A stretch of DNA of 64,000 nucleotides from assembly GCF_958298935.1 (NCBI RefSeq), contig NC_084928.1, forward strand, positions 24,723,501 to 24,787,500, given 5' to 3'. The number at the start of each line of letters is the position of its first letter. Within the stretch, counting starts at the first letter, position 1. This DNA comes from Phragmites australis. Its lineage: Eukaryota > Streptophyta > Magnoliopsida > Poales > Poaceae. A program made the translations under genes and the position numbers. Below the pieces are notes generated by a model. That model had not been told where the DNA came from, ran no database searches, and worked only from the letters and a program-made list of their open reading frames with translations. Shown here one piece after another: positions 24,949 through 37,306 of the stretch.

Positions 24949-26174
24949 CACTATAAAAAGTTATTTTTAAAGACTGGTGGTAACTCATTTTTATAGGTGT
25001 TTATGTATCTGCTGTGATCGAAGGTCTGTAGAAATGAATGATTTTCACAGGCGTAAAAGTGACCACCCGTGGAAACTTATTTTCACAGGCGGTTGGTTTC
25101 CACAGGTGGTTCCTTAAGCGTACCATCTGCGATAGTCGGTCCCTCAATCGATATTTTTTAACCGAAAAAGGCAAAAAAAAAATTTGACCGACCAGGAACA
25201 CCACGCGGTCGCGACGTCGCAAGTTACAAGTCACAAGTCACGCGTTTTTTCGCGCGCTATGCGATTTTTGGCACTCGAACTCAAAACCTGTCGGGTCACG
25301 CGATCCTTCCCCACCATCACACCAGAGAACGACTACTGAACATATGAGCATATGTAATTCTTTTGATATCTGCAATCTGAAACTTTAAATGATTATTTAG
25401 GCATCTAAATGACTTCAAATGAAAAACTTTTCAACTATAAAGTTGTAGATCTCGTCGGCTACAATTTTCATATAAACTTTATACTAATCCGATTTCGTAT
25501 GAAAAAGTTATGAATTTTTTAAGATAAGCTGTCACTCATTTCCACAGGCAGGAACCGCCTGTAGAAATAACCACATTATCGCAGGCGGTCCGTTTAAGGA
25601 ACCGCCTGTGGAATGAGTGAAAATTTATCTTAAAAAATTTATAATTTTTTCATACAAAGTCGGATGAGGATACAGTTTATATGAAAATTATAGCACTCGA
25701 CGAGATCTACAACTTTGTAGTTGAAACGTTTTTCATTTGAAGTCATTTAGATACCGAAATAATCATTTTAAACTCCAAACAATTATTTAGATATCTAAAT
25801 GACTTCAAATAAAAAAATTGTCAACTACAAAATTGTAGATCTCATCGAGAGCTACAATCATATAGATTTTTTCCTCATCCAACTTCATATACAAAATCTA
25901 TGAATTTTTTAATGGATGGTCATTTCCAAAGGTGGTTCACATAAGGAACCGCCTGTGAAAATGACCATTTTTACAGGCGGTTCCTTATATGAACCGTCTG
26001 TAATAATAATCTATTATCATATGTGGTTCACATAAGAAACCGTCTGTGAAAATATATTTCCACAGGCGGTCCGTAACCGCAGGAGGCCCTCACTAATTGT
26101 TCAGACGGTTTTTTAAATAAACCGCCGATAGAAAATTACCCTAAGTGTCTCAAAAAATAGTTTTTGTAGTAGTG
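24949..26174. mobile_element. Non-autonomous CACTA element, TSD CGG, with internal hairpin
   Basis: The left end is CACTATAAAAAGTTATTTTT (24949) and the right end AAAATAGTTTTTGTAGTAGTG (last base 26174). Perfect 3-bp TSDs CGG flank it (24946-24948, 26175-26177). Subterminal arrays of (A)CCGCCTGTG and CACAGGCGGTT occur in both orientations. The 1226 bp hold no transposase, so movement would need a CACTA transposase in trans. The core is a long imperfect inverted repeat: about 25385-25580 pairs with about 25605-25765, and a third direct copy of the arm lies at about 25790-25915. Confidence 0.9.
25385..25765. repeat. Long imperfect inverted repeat (stem-loop) inside CACTA element
   Basis: The left arm runs 'atgacttcaaatgaaaaac', AAAGTTGTAGATCTCGTCGG, 'atgaaaaagttatgaa', 'ttttaagataa', 'actcatttccacaggc'. 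The right arm reads the complement in reverse order to 'catttgaagtcatttagata'. Arms are about 160-190 bp with a short central spacer carrying AACCGCCTGT repeats. A transcript through this region would fold into a long near-duplex. Confidence 0.85.
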
Positions 26175-26634
26175 CGGTTTACGAGAACAGCCCTCATGCC
26201 CGAGTGCAACCATCTGTCTCCCAACAACCCTAAGATCATCTCCAATCATATTCCTTTCATTTCGTTCTCTTCTCGATTTTCTTCCCCGTTCCCATTCTCT
26301 TTATTTTCTCTCATCTCCAACAGCTTCACTTCGAGGGGAATCGTGAAGGGAAAGGAGAGAGAATCCCATCCTGGAGGGAATAACTTTGAGAATCCCTTCA
26401 TGACGGGAACCGTGAAGAGAAACCATTGGAGTGCTGAATGGAACGAAAATCCTATCGTAAAGGGAATCTGGACCCCGAAGGAAAACGGTTGGGCATAGTC
26501 TAACTGAGCGTTCAGTTTGAGGAATCCGCTCATTCTATACGGGATGACCTATCGATCGTATATATCGTGGTTTGATTTTAGTGGGATGGCTTCTTCATGT
26601 TTATTCTCGATCCATATGTGCTTCTGAAACACGG
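26175..26634. other. Spacer with GA/CT-rich pseudo-palindrome
   Basis: Between the CACTA element and the SIRE LTR. At 26225-26480 a pyrimidine-rich half ('ctctcatctccaacag') is followed by a purine-rich half ('gaagggaaaggagag'), so one strand pairs loosely with itself. Overlapping ORFs on both strands are a by-product of this composition. No protein motif. Confidence 0.4.
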
Positions 26635-28131
26635 TAGAAAACCAAGTTGAAATATATCTTATTTTAGTTGTGATGAGTTAAGGATATTGATATTTATTTG
26701 GTTTAATAATCTTCGATTTTGTATGCTTTGATGTGATTTGAATTGATTTGAGATTTTATTTGAGCATATTGATTATAGACTAACTGTAATTGGAGTTGAA
26801 GATAAGTGTTTGCTTTTCTCATGGTGTGTAGGAGATGGATGCAACTTAGCTGTCGACAGCAGGATGATCGGGGCCAAGCGAAGTGCTTGGTGCCAAACGA
26901 TCAAGGAGGCCGAGCAGAGTCAATGGTGATTCTATCTGAACACGTGGAGATCAAGTAAATCATGAAAGGCGGATGGAGACGGCGTGTTGATCAAATCAAG
27001 TGAAGGGGATGCCGGTGCAAGTGACAAGGTAGCCCAAGGGATCGGGAGCGTGAGAGACTTGCTAGTGGTCAGGATTGCATGACAGAGTACACACGTCAAC
27101 ATCGAAGCGCTTGCTTAAGGTGTAAGCAAGGCGGCGAGTCACGCTTTGAGAAGCATCCAGATGGTTTCGCAGTTTGGAATCAAAACCATGGGAGGACTGG
27201 AGGAGTACGTGGTACCATCACGAAGCTTGCGTTGAGACGAAACTAAGTCGAGAAGGTGCACAGCTGTCTGATGAACGGAGAAAAAAATTGACCAAAATAC
27301 CATCGGTGGTAGGTAGGAGTGTACTACAAGAGAGGAGTATTTTGGGAAAAGTTAGAAAATTTAGTGGTCAAGTTTCCTAGGCCTACAAATCGAGGGTAGG
27401 GCTATGAGAGAGTTTGACTCTTAGGCCTACAAATAGAGGGGTAGGCTATAAGAGAGTTTGAACCAGCCACTTGAGCCCCTCTTGCGTCACCCATTTGAGA
27501 GCTTAAAGCTAGGATTTTAGAGGAGAAAATGATGAGTGCTTAGCCTATGTAATAGGTGAGAGTTTTGAAAGGTAAATTTTTGTAATCTACCTAAAATAGG
27601 GCTGATCTCTTTGAGTAATGAAGTTTATGTTTTTTGCATATGCTTGAATTCCCCTCTTTCTAGTTTCTCTCTATTGGTTCCCTTGCAAGTTTGCAAGTTT
27701 TTCAATTTTTAGTTTTGACTTTCGTTTTGGTTTTTGGGCTGAAATTTCAGCACCTTGTGAGGTCATTCTTCTTGTTGCTAGAGGTATAAAATTCATAAAC
27801 ACACACTTGTGTGATAGGGTCTTGAATTCCCTTGCCTCTAGACAATCAACTAGAGTTTCGTTGCTCGGTGTTCATTTTTTCTTGTTTCTTTACAAGTTGT
27901 GATCTTTTGAGTGCTAAGACACATGGATTGATCTTAAATAGAACCTATAGTTCATATACCATCTGTGGAGTCGTGTTGCCTCTATTTTCTCTTGTTAAAA
28001 CTTCTCTCTATTTTTGCTGCCGCTTGAGTTTGAGGTGCGTTGGGTGATCCAAATAGAAGAAGGCCATCGATTTTTTAAGAAATTTGTTAAGTCACCTACA
28101 CCCTCCTCTATTCTCCAATCTCATTACTACA
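26635..28131 (+). repeat. 5' LTR of the SIRE-type element
   Basis: It begins TAGAAAACCAAGTTGAAATA (first TG mutated to TA) and ends CATTACTACA just before the primer-binding site. At 1497 bp it is about 42 bp longer than the 3' LTR. The difference is explained by a 44-bp tandem duplication at 27379-27466 over the TATA region. Both duplicated copies read CTACAAAT where the 3' LTR has CTATAAAT, so the 5' LTR core promoter appears damaged. Confidence 0.9.
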
Positions 28132-28133
28132 AT

Positions 28134-28146
28134 TGGTATCAAAGCC
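28134..28146 (+). promoter_or_regulatory. Primer-binding site (initiator Met-tRNA)
   Basis: TGGTATCAAAGCC, two bases after the 5' LTR. It is close to TGGTATCAGAGC, the complement of the plant initiator tRNA-Met 3' end used to prime reverse transcription in Copia elements. Confidence 0.85.
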
Positions 28147-28194
28147 AATTTGATCACTTATTGACCTTAACTGGCTTTATGATCCATAGGCGAT

Positions 28195-29910
28195 ATGGAG
28201 AGAAGTGGGAAGATTCCGCTATTTGATGGTCGCAATTTCTCGTACTGGAAGGTGCGCATGGAGGCTTACTTAAGCCAAGGAAGTGCAATTTGGGAGGCAA
28301 TTGATTCCAACTACGAGATCCCTACTTCTCGCACGACTCAGGTTCAAATCGAATAGTATGAGGCCAACAATAAAGCTAGAAATATTTTGTTCACAAGTCT
28401 GAGTCAAAATGAGTTTGATAGGGTTCAACACCTCCGTACTGCCCGGAAGATCTGGACTACTCTAAGTGTCTTTCATGAAGGCACTAATCAGATTAAGGCC
28501 AGACGCCAAAGCACATACAACCAAGAATATCAAATGTTTGTGCAAGGCCCCGGAGAGTCTTTGGAAGCTATGTTTGCTCGCTTTGATGTAATTGTTAGCA
28601 ATCTTTGATCAACTGGTGTTTTGCCTTATTCTGACCATGAGAGAGCGATCAAGCTTATCTATGCTCTGGATCATAGCATATGGGAAGTGAAAATCTCGAG
28701 TATTGAAGAGTCATCAAGTTACGATATATTAACTTGTGATGAACTCTTCAGCAAGCTCAAGTACACCGAGATAGCCAAGGTGGCTCGGATTGGTCTCGAA
28801 AACCCCCTATCTCAGAACATGGCATTGGTTTCCAAACCTAACGGTGGCAACCGATCTGGAGTTGGTGTTTCTTGTGCTAACACTTTATCTGGTGGATTTT
28901 TCTTTTCTTCCTTGGTCTCTATCACAGAGGAGCAGATGGATGTGCTTGATGATGAGGATCTTGCACTAATCGTGAAGAAATTCACCCGCTTCTACAACAA
29001 CCACCGAGACCGGAGGAGGAGCAGTACCCATGCTTGCTTTAAGTTTGGTGACATCACCCACTTCAAGGAGGACTGTCCCAAGCTCAAGAAGAAGGAAGAC
29101 CGTGACCACAACTACGACAAGCACAAAAAAAAACAAGAAGCCCTTCTTCAAGAAGAACCACGACAAGATGGTAAATAAGGCGGCCAAGGCAGCTTCTAGG
29201 GCGTTCGTAGTAGCTCTCGGCAACATCGACATCTCTTCAAGCGAGGAGGCGAGCTCAAAGGAGGATAAACCGAAAATGAAGAACAAGAAGAAGGCCAAGG
29301 ACCTCACCGGCCTCTACTTCATGGAGGACGACAACAACGACAGCGACCCCGAGTTTGATCCCTCTGAGGTATTACCTTCCTACGACCAGCTTTCCATCCA
29401 AGTCGATACCTTAAATAATGTTCTTGTTAGCCAGGATATGTTACTTAAAAAAGTTATGCGTAAATTGAAGGAACTTTGGCTTAAGTATGGGTCTGTTTCT
29501 TCTGAGCTTGCATTGCTTAAGTCTAGGCGTGATGATGAGGAGTGTGAGATTTCTTTGGTGGTTATGACAGAACTTACCGAGCTTCAGGCTTTGCATGCTC
29601 AAGTTGCCAATCGACTTGAGACTGCTGAGAAGAAGCTCTCCGAGGAGGTGGCTAGATCCACTCTCTTAGGCGCCTGTATGAATTGCCCTTTGCTTGCAAA
29701 GGATGTTGAACTAAAAGCAGTGTGCATCAAGGAGTTGGAATTTAGATTAGAGAGTGCTGGGAGTTCGAAGGATGTGCGGTAGAATTGTCCTACCTGCATC
29801 ATCTTTCAGGACAAACTCAGTTGGGTTAGAGGGCAAGTTGAGAAGCTTTTAACCGAGAATGAGTATCTCCTTTCTCTAGTGGAGAAATGCTCAGAAGGCA
29901 AGGAAAAATG
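28195..29910 (+). pseudogene. SIRE-type Copia gag, broken
   Basis: The ATG at 28195 starts MERSGKIPLFDGRNFSYWKV, the N-terminus of the UBN2-type Copia gag that forms the virus-like particle. In-frame stops fall at 28353 and 28606, and a frameshift in the A-run near 29128 moves the reading frame. A zinc knuckle reads CFKFGDITHFKEDCP (about 29035-29080); its second cysteine is replaced by Phe. The part after the frameshift is a lysine/acid-rich linker and a long coiled coil (about 29370-29780; LETAEKKLSEEVARS), a typical SIRE gag extension. Non-functional. Confidence 0.85.
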
Positions 29911-30129
29911 AATTTGATCTTGGCCAAGACCAAGATGTGTGCCGAGAAGGCAGGTTTGGCTCTTGGTTTGGATTTTGAGAGGGTGGCTTACAATGGGGAG
30001 AGTAAGACTGTTTTCACCACATCTACTACCCTAGAAGCTGAGAAATCCAAAATCAATACCACACCACAACTCAACAAAAAGAAACCCACACCATAACCTA
30101 CTAAGAATAAGCCTGCACCACAACCCAAG

Positions 30130-33100
30130 AGAGCTTCACGATCTCAGATGAGAGTCCCTGTGAGAGAGTCTAGAGTGATCGACAGTCGAGTTCCCGAGAG
30201 ACTCTACCACTGCACCTACTGCTAGAGAGAGGATCACTTGGTTGGGTTTTGTTTTCACCGTAGGAGGGATGAGTGGCATGAGTGGAAGTGGAGTACTCGA
30301 GACATGTACCACCCCTCTGTTGGTGTACATGAACCTTCTACTCGCTCCTACCCAAGAGTCTCTAGCGTTTTTCAGTCTCTCCCTAGAGGTGGTGCCCAGC
30401 GTGGATTTTACCATGACTCATATGGCTTTGATCCACGTGTAAGAGGCTTTGAGTTCCAGTGCTTTGGTGGACCACATTTTTCTCATCATGGTTCTCGCCC
30501 CCAGCATACTAGTGTTGATTTACATGCATCTTCTTTTATTACTTCAGTGCGGATGACTTAGTACTGGATTCCCAAGAAGTTTATGACTAACCCTAGTACT
30601 GAACCATATACCTACTACTCTTCCCGCATGTAGGTGGCAAACGGAGGCCTAGAGAACAAGTGGTTCATTGACTCCGGTTGTTCGCTATGACCAGAGATTC
30701 ATTATGTTTCTCCAACCTCACCTCAATGAAGCGACACGAGTACATTACTTTCGAGAATGATCGGAAAGGAAGGGTGAAAGCAAAGGTATGGTAAGGGTGA
30801 ATGAGAGTTTTACTCTCAAAGATGTGGGTTTGGTGGAGCATCTGGGATACAATTTGCTTTCTGTATCTTAGTTGCTGGATGAGGACTTGGAAGTGCGTTT
30901 CAAATACGATACTTATCGAGTTCTTGATTCTTCACGCAATTTGATTTGCTAGATTTCCAGAGTTGGGAGAGTTTTTTGTGCTGATTTTTCTGAGTCCCTT
31001 AGTTCTTCTTGTTGTTTGATTGCTCAACCTTCTTCTGAGCTTTGGATGTGATATAGGAGACTAGGGCATATGAGCTTTGACTTCCTTACTCGTTTGAGTG
31101 CCCTAGGCTTGATCCAAGGATTGCCCAAGCTCAAGTTTGACAAGAACCTCGTTTGTGCTCCTTGTCGGCATGGTAAGATAGTTGCCGCCTCTCACCCACC
31201 AGTCAATCTGGTGATGACTAAACGACCAGGAGAACTTATCCATATGGATACTGTTGGTCCTTCCCGGGTTTGTTTGGTGGGTGGAAGTGGTATGTACTTA
31301 TCATTGTTGATGATTTCTCTCGCAACTTCTGGGTTTTCTTTCTTGTGAGTAAGGATGAAGTGTTTTCACACTTTTAGAGCTTGGCTTTGAGATTGTTCAA
31401 AGAACTCCCTCGTGCATTGAAAGTAATTCGCAATGATAATAGTACTGAGTTTAAGAACTATCTCTTTGATGCTTTCTGTCTTGAGCATGGCATTGAGCAT
31501 CAATTTTCTGCCCCACGCGTTCCTTAGTAGAATGGTGTGGTTGAGAGGAAGAATCGTACGTTGGTGCAGATGGCTAGGACGATGCTTGATGAGCATAAGA
31601 CTCCTAGGAAGTTGTGCCATTAGCATGGCGTGCTACATCTCCAATCGAATTTTCTTGCCCTCGATCTTGAATTTGACTTCTTATGAGTTGCGTTTTGAGA
31701 GGAAGCCGAATGTTTCGTATTTGAGAGTTTTTTGGGTGTCGGTGCTTCATCCTAAAGCGTGGCAATCTTGACAAGTTTGAGTCACGTTCTTCCGATAGCA
31801 TTTTCTTTTGGTATTCTCTTCATGGTCATTTTTATAGGGTCTTTAATCTTGACACTAATACCATCATGGAGTCCTGTGATGTGACCTTTGATGAATCAAC
31901 CCCTTGTACTAGCCCTGTCTTTGAGTGTGCAGGTGATCAGGAGACGAGCAAAAGTAGTTTTGTTGACAATGACCTTCTAGCTTTCGGGGATGACGAGGAT
32001 GATCCACAACTTCCTACTACTACACTCACTCCCGAGCTGGTTCCTGCCTCCTCGACACCAACAGAGGGTCCTGCAGCCTCTACTTTCACTTCAGCTACCT
32101 TCGAGCCTGCATCAGCAGTGTTTGAAGGGGAGGTCATCTCGCAGCGCGAAGCCCCTTAACACATTCAGCTGCGATATCCCCCACAGCTAATGATCGGTGA
32201 CCTTGATGAGAGGGTAACGAGGTCCAGATCTGTTTCTTATGCTTATTTAACTGATTCTGTATTTGTTGCTTCTTTTGAGCCCTATGATGTTGGACATGCT
32301 TTATTTGATTCGAGTTGTGTCAGTGCCATGCATGAAGAGTTTAAAAACCTTGAGAGAAACCAAGTTTGGGTCCTAGTAGAGCCACCCCAAATGTTCACAC
32401 CATAAGCACCAAATGGGTTTTCAAAAAACAAATAGGGGGAGGATGGGTCTGTAGTAAGAAACAAGGCTATACTAGTAGCTCAGGGTTTCACTCAGGTAGA
32501 AGGGATAGACTTTGGAGAAATCTTTGCACAAGTAGCTAGGCTAGAAGCTATTAGGATCCTCCTTGCATTTGTGGCATCCTGAGGTTTCAAGTTGTATCAG
32601 ATGGATGTCAAGAGTGCTTCCCTAAATATTTTCATAGAGGAAGAGGTCAATGTCAAGCAACCCCCAGGCTTTAAGCATCCAAAATACCCTCATAGAGTAT
32701 ACAAGCTTCAGAAAGCTTTGTATGGGCTTAAGCAGGCACCTAGGACTTGGTATGATAGAATTAGGTCTTCCCTGCTAGGGCATGAGAATGTGATGGGGTC
32801 AGCTTATAAAACTTTGTTCACGCTCAAGTATGGCAATGATTTCTTACTTGTTCAGATTTACGTGGATGATATCATTTTTGGTGGCTCTTGTCATGCACTT
32901 GTGGCCAAGTTTGCAGAAACTATAAGCAGGGAGTTCGAGATGTCGATGGTGGGCGAGCTCAACTTTTTTCTTGAGCTGCAAATTAAACAATTCAAGCAAG
33001 GTATATTCGTCCACCAAATGAAGTATACCAAGGATTTGCTGAAGAAGTTTGACAGGAGTGATGCAAAGCCATTGGTGACACCGATGGCTACCTCAACCGT

Positions 33101-33811
33101 GCTTGATCCAGATGAAGATGGCGAGGAGGTGGACCAGCGGGAGTACAGGAGTATGATCAGCTCCCTCCTGTACTTGATGGAATCAAGACACAACATCCAC
33201 TTTGTTGTCTGCTTGTGTCCTCGCTTCCAGACTTCACCGCGGACGTCTCACTGCCAAGCGGTGACACGCATTCTGAAGTATCTCAAGCACACTTTCGAGT
33301 ATGGTATTTGGCTTTCTGCATCCTCTTCGCTTTCTCTTCGTGGCTTTTCGAATGCAGATTTTGCTAGGTATAGAATTGACAGGAAGAGTACTTCTGGTAC
33401 TTGCTATTTCTTGGGTACTTCTCTTGTGTGTTGGTCTTCTCTCAAACAGTCTAGCGTTGCGCAGTCTACTGCTGAAGCTGAATATGTAGCTGCTACTAAC
33501 TGTTGCTTACAGATTTTGTGGATAGTTGCTACCTTGAGGGATTTCGGGTTAGATTTTAAAAGTGTGCCACTTTTGTGTGACAATACCAATGTCACAAGCT
33601 TAGCAATAACCCAGTTCAATACTCCAGAACCAAATACATAGATGTGAGATTCCACTTCCTGAGAGATCATAATGAGAAGGGAGATATTGAGTTAAGCTAC
33701 ATAGATACCCAATACCAGCTAGCCGGCATCTTTACCAAGCCTCTAGATGCAACAAGATTTGCCTTTATGAGGGGAGAGATTGGTATGTGTTATCCCTATG
33801 GCATTGTATGA
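30130..33811 (+). pseudogene. SIRE-type Copia pol (PR-IN-RT-RNaseH), broken
   Basis: In order: a second zinc-knuckle remnant (YHCTYC then REDHLVGFCF, 30208-30255); protease active site (KWFIDSGCS near 30660), followed at once by a stop; integrase zinc-binding region (RRLGHMSFDFLTRLSALGL near 31055) and core remnants (NGVVERKNRTL near 31535); RT with [25 protein letters not shown] and catalytic YVDD at 32869-32880; RNase H. The longest intact stretch is 32592-33641. In RNase H the usual GYSDADFA reads GFSNADFA, so a catalytic Asp is Asn. A frameshift near 33605 leads to the normal tail (FTKPLDATRF) and a stop at 33811. Inactive. Confidence 0.88.
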
Positions 33812-34982
33812 GGGGGAATTGACTTTGTACATACTCTACCTTAGTTTTGTTGCATTTGCATTGCATAGTATTTTTGTAAGATAACCATGTTAGCAAGCTT
33901 CACTTATATGTTCTTTGCACTTTCTTGTACTAGTTGTGAATTTGTGCTAAGTTTAGTGGATGTATAACAATTTGTGCAAACTTAGGCTCTTAGTGAAACA
34001 TGGCATAAAATCTATTGAGCAAGCTTGTCTTTTCTAAGAATGAACTTGAAATGTGAACATAATCTCTTGTCACCCTTGAGTGTTTGCTTTAGCTTGATCA
34101 GTGCTTAAATTAGGGCTAGTTCTGTGAGCTAGGTCGCTTTGTTCAATTTAGCGGATTGGGGGTCTTTGACCTTTGTCTATGTAAATGTTTAGCCCATGAT
34201 TAAACTCACTTGAGGATAGTTAAATGATCAAATGAGAAAGTTAACTTGTGCTTTTTAATATGCTAAGAATGTTGTTTTTCATGTTATCAGACTAAGGCTT
34301 GGAGTTGATATGTGGGTGTTTGCATAGCCCGTTAGGTTGAACTTGGTTTCCTAGTTTGAAGTTGACATAGCACTAGTTTTTCTAATCTTTGCATTAATCA
34401 TGAAATTGTGAATGCTTTTATGGTGACATCTTTTGGATAATTGAATAATATGATCAAAACTTGCTTCACTCCTGGTGCTTGTGACCTGAACTCACTTCGA
34501 GACTTTATGCACCTTTGAGTTATATTGGTTACTCCTCCTAGTGCTTTGACATCTCTAGTCCTTGCAAGTGCTTTGTAATCTATATATGAAGCTTTGTAGG
34601 CTTGCACTTCATTTGCACATCTTTCGCATAGTCTTGTATCCTTGATGTTTGTATTGCCAAATGGGAGAAAATATGCCCAAAGATATTATGCACAAATATT
34701 CAACAAAGAGGGAGAAAATTGCATTTATCTAGAAATAAAAAAATAGAATATGTACAATCATCAAGGAGGAGCATCTGTTCTTGGGTTTTTAAGGTTTTCT
34801 TGCTCTTTTGAGATTTTTGGCACGTCTTTGCCACTCTTAGGTCTTTTGCAACCTTTCTTATGCCAAGTGACATATTTTACTCTTTCTCGAGTTTTTGGTC
34901 ATTTTGATGAGCTTATCTTAATTTCTTCAAACCAAAATCTTTATGCCTTGAGGGTTGTCAATGCACTCATCAAGGGAGAAAT
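33812..34982 (+). other. Non-coding 3' region of the SIRE-type element
   Basis: Lies between the pol stop and the 3' LTR, AT/T-rich, with 'aaatgggagaaaatatgcc' (34659-34677), a typical SIRE/Maximus segment, and a purine tract at its end. Some SIRE elements carry an env-like ORF here; I see none. Confidence 0.6.
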
Positions 34983-36437
34983 TGAGAAACCAAGTTGAAA
35001 TATACCTTGGTTTACTTGTGATGAGTGATTGATATTGGTATTTGTTTGGCTTGATGATCTTCAATTTTGCATGAGCTTTGATATGATTTGAATTGATTTG
35101 GGATTTCATTTGAGCATATTGATTATGGACTAACTGTAATTGGAGTTAGAGATATGTGTTTGCTTGTCTCATGGTGTGCAGGTGATGGATGCAACTTGGC
35201 GGTCGACGGCAGGATGATCAGGGCTAAGTAGAGTGCTTGGTCCTAGACGATCAAGGAGGCCGAGCAGAGTCAAGGGTGATTCTAGTTGAACATGTGGAGG
35301 TCAAGCAAAGCATGGAAGGCGGATGGAGACAGCGTGTTGATAAAGTCAAGCGCAGGGGATGCCGATGCAAGTGGCAAGGTGACCCGAGGGATTGAGAGCG
35401 GAAGAGACTTACCGGCAGTTAGGATCGTATGATGGAGTACACGCGTCAACATCGAAGCGCTTCCTTAAGATGTAAGCAAAACAGCAAGTCATGCTTTGAG
35501 AAGCGTGCAGGCGGTTCCGCGGTTTGGCCTTAAACCATGGGAAGACTAGAAGAGTACATGGTACCATCGCGAATCTTGTGTCGAGGCGAAGCTAAGTTAT
35601 GAAGACGCCGCAAGCGTCCGATGAATGGAGAAGAAAATGAATTAAAATGTCCTAAGTGGTAGGTAGGAGTGTACTACAAGAGAGGGGTATTTCGGGAAAA
35701 AAACTAGGAAACTTAGCGGTCAAGTTTCCTAGTCCTATAAATAGAGGGTAGGGCTATGAGAGAGTTTGAACTAGCCACTTGAGCCCCTCTTGTGTCACTC
35801 ATTTGAGAGCTTAGAGTTAGGGTTTTAGAGGAGAAATGATGAGTGCTTAGCCTATGTAATAGGTGAGAGTTTTGAGAGATAAAATCTTTGTAATCCGCCT
35901 AAAATAGGAATGATCTCTTTAAGTAATGAAGTTTATATTTTTGCATATGCTTGAATTCCCCTCCTTCTAGTTTATCTCTATTAGTTCCCTTGCAAGTTTG
36001 CAAGTTTTTGGGTTTTGATTTTCGTTTTGGTTTTTGGGCTGAAATTTCAGAACCTTGTGAGGTCATTCTTCTTGTTGATAGGGGCATAAAATTCACATAC
36101 ACACGCTTGTGTGATCGGGTCTTGAATTTCCTTGCCTCTAGACAATCACTTTGGAGAGTTTCGTTGCTCGATGTTCATCTTTTCTTGTTTATTTACAAGT
36201 TGTGATCTTTCGAGTGCTAAGACACATGGATTGATCTTAAATGGAACCTATGGTTCATATACCATTCATAGAGTCGTGTTGCCTCGATTTTCTCCTGTTA
36301 TAACTTCTCTCTATTTTTTCTTTCACTTGAGTTTTGAGGTGCGTTGGGTGATCCAAATAGGAGAAGACTATCGATTTCGCAAGAAATTTGTTGAGGTGCC
36401 TATTCACCTCCCTTTAGTCACCAATCTCGTTCCTACA
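34983..36437 (+). repeat. 3' LTR of the SIRE-type element
   Basis: Begins TGAGAAACCAAGTTGAAATA and ends TCGTTCCTACA. It retains TATAAATA at 35736-35743. It matches the 5' LTR along its whole length with many substitutions, and matches more weakly the solo LTR at 43026-44968. Confidence 0.9.
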
Positions 36438-37304
36438 CACTGAATTTTTAATAGGCCTACACATCATATTTCTCAAACCAGACAAGTTTGTTTTAATTTG
36501 TTCAAAAGTTAGTAGGGTTCATTTATAATTCCATTCATCAATCCCATAAGTGGGCAAAAATTAAAGGGACTGTCGACCTAACATTCACATGATTTTTAAC
36601 CTTCAAATTATTCTTTTTTGAAAACATTGGATGGAAATCAAAGGTACCAGATTCACCCACCCCTTCCACTTTTATCAAGTCATTGTTTGCTTCCTGATAG
36701 CCACCGATCTGTTACACACTTCAACTCCCTTGTGCACCGCCTGCATCTCCCCTACTCCAACCCTTGTCCACCATCATGGCTGGCAGCACTCTGCCAACTT
36801 CCCATCATCACCACCGGCCTGGCTTGTCTCCATAGCTTTCCATCTAAGATTCACACGACTGTAGAACTGGTCAAAAGTAGCGGCACATTAGTGCCAGTTA
36901 TACAGGAATCACCATTGAAGATGTATTAGTGCCGGTTCTTAACTTCCCGCGCCCGAACAGTGATGGAGCCACTACAAACCGGCACCGATAATCCATATCA
37001 GTGTTGTTACGTGTTACAAACCAGCACTGATACAGACTATCAGTGCCGATTCTAGCCACAACATGCACTGATAGTTTATTTGGACCCGAAATTTTGATCT
37101 ATTCTAATTTTGGTTCGACCAAACGTCTGGCTCCAACTATTAGCGCCGGTTGTGGTCACAACCGGCACTGATAGTCTATATGGACCTAAAATTTTGTTCC
37201 AATCTAATTTTGGCTCGAGCAAGTCCGACTCTAGATATTTTTCTCGGCTCTTCTCTCTTGCGCGGTCTCTCTCTCTCATTCACCATCACCCCTCTCTCTC
37301 TCAA

Positions 37305-37306
<2 letters not shown>

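Larger units (their letters stand above)
26635..36437 (+). mobile_element. Near full-length SIRE/Maximus-type Copia retrotransposon
   Basis: A 9.8-kb element with two LTRs (26635-28131 and 34983-36437), a Met-tRNA primer-binding site (TGGTATCAAAGCC at 28134), gag, a pol ordered protease-integrase-RT-RNaseH, and a purine-rich tract (AAGGGAGAAA) just before the 3' LTR. The flanks CACGG (26630-26634) and CACTG (36438-36442) are a 5-bp TSD with one mismatch. The long coiled-coil gag extension, two zinc knuckles, and about 1.2 kb of non-coding sequence between pol and the 3' LTR are SIRE/Maximus traits. All ORFs carry stops or frameshifts and the LTRs differ clearly, so it is old and inactive. Confidence 0.9.

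Noticed and set aside
29030..29307. Minus-strand ORF with hydrophobic VVVVVTVFLLL stretch
   Set aside because: Shadow of the lysine/acid-rich gag linker of the SIRE element on the other strand.
32592..33641. 349-codon RT-RNaseH ORF as an intact gene
   Set aside because: It is only the open middle of a broken pol with stops before it, a frameshift near 33605 and a lost RNase H Asp.
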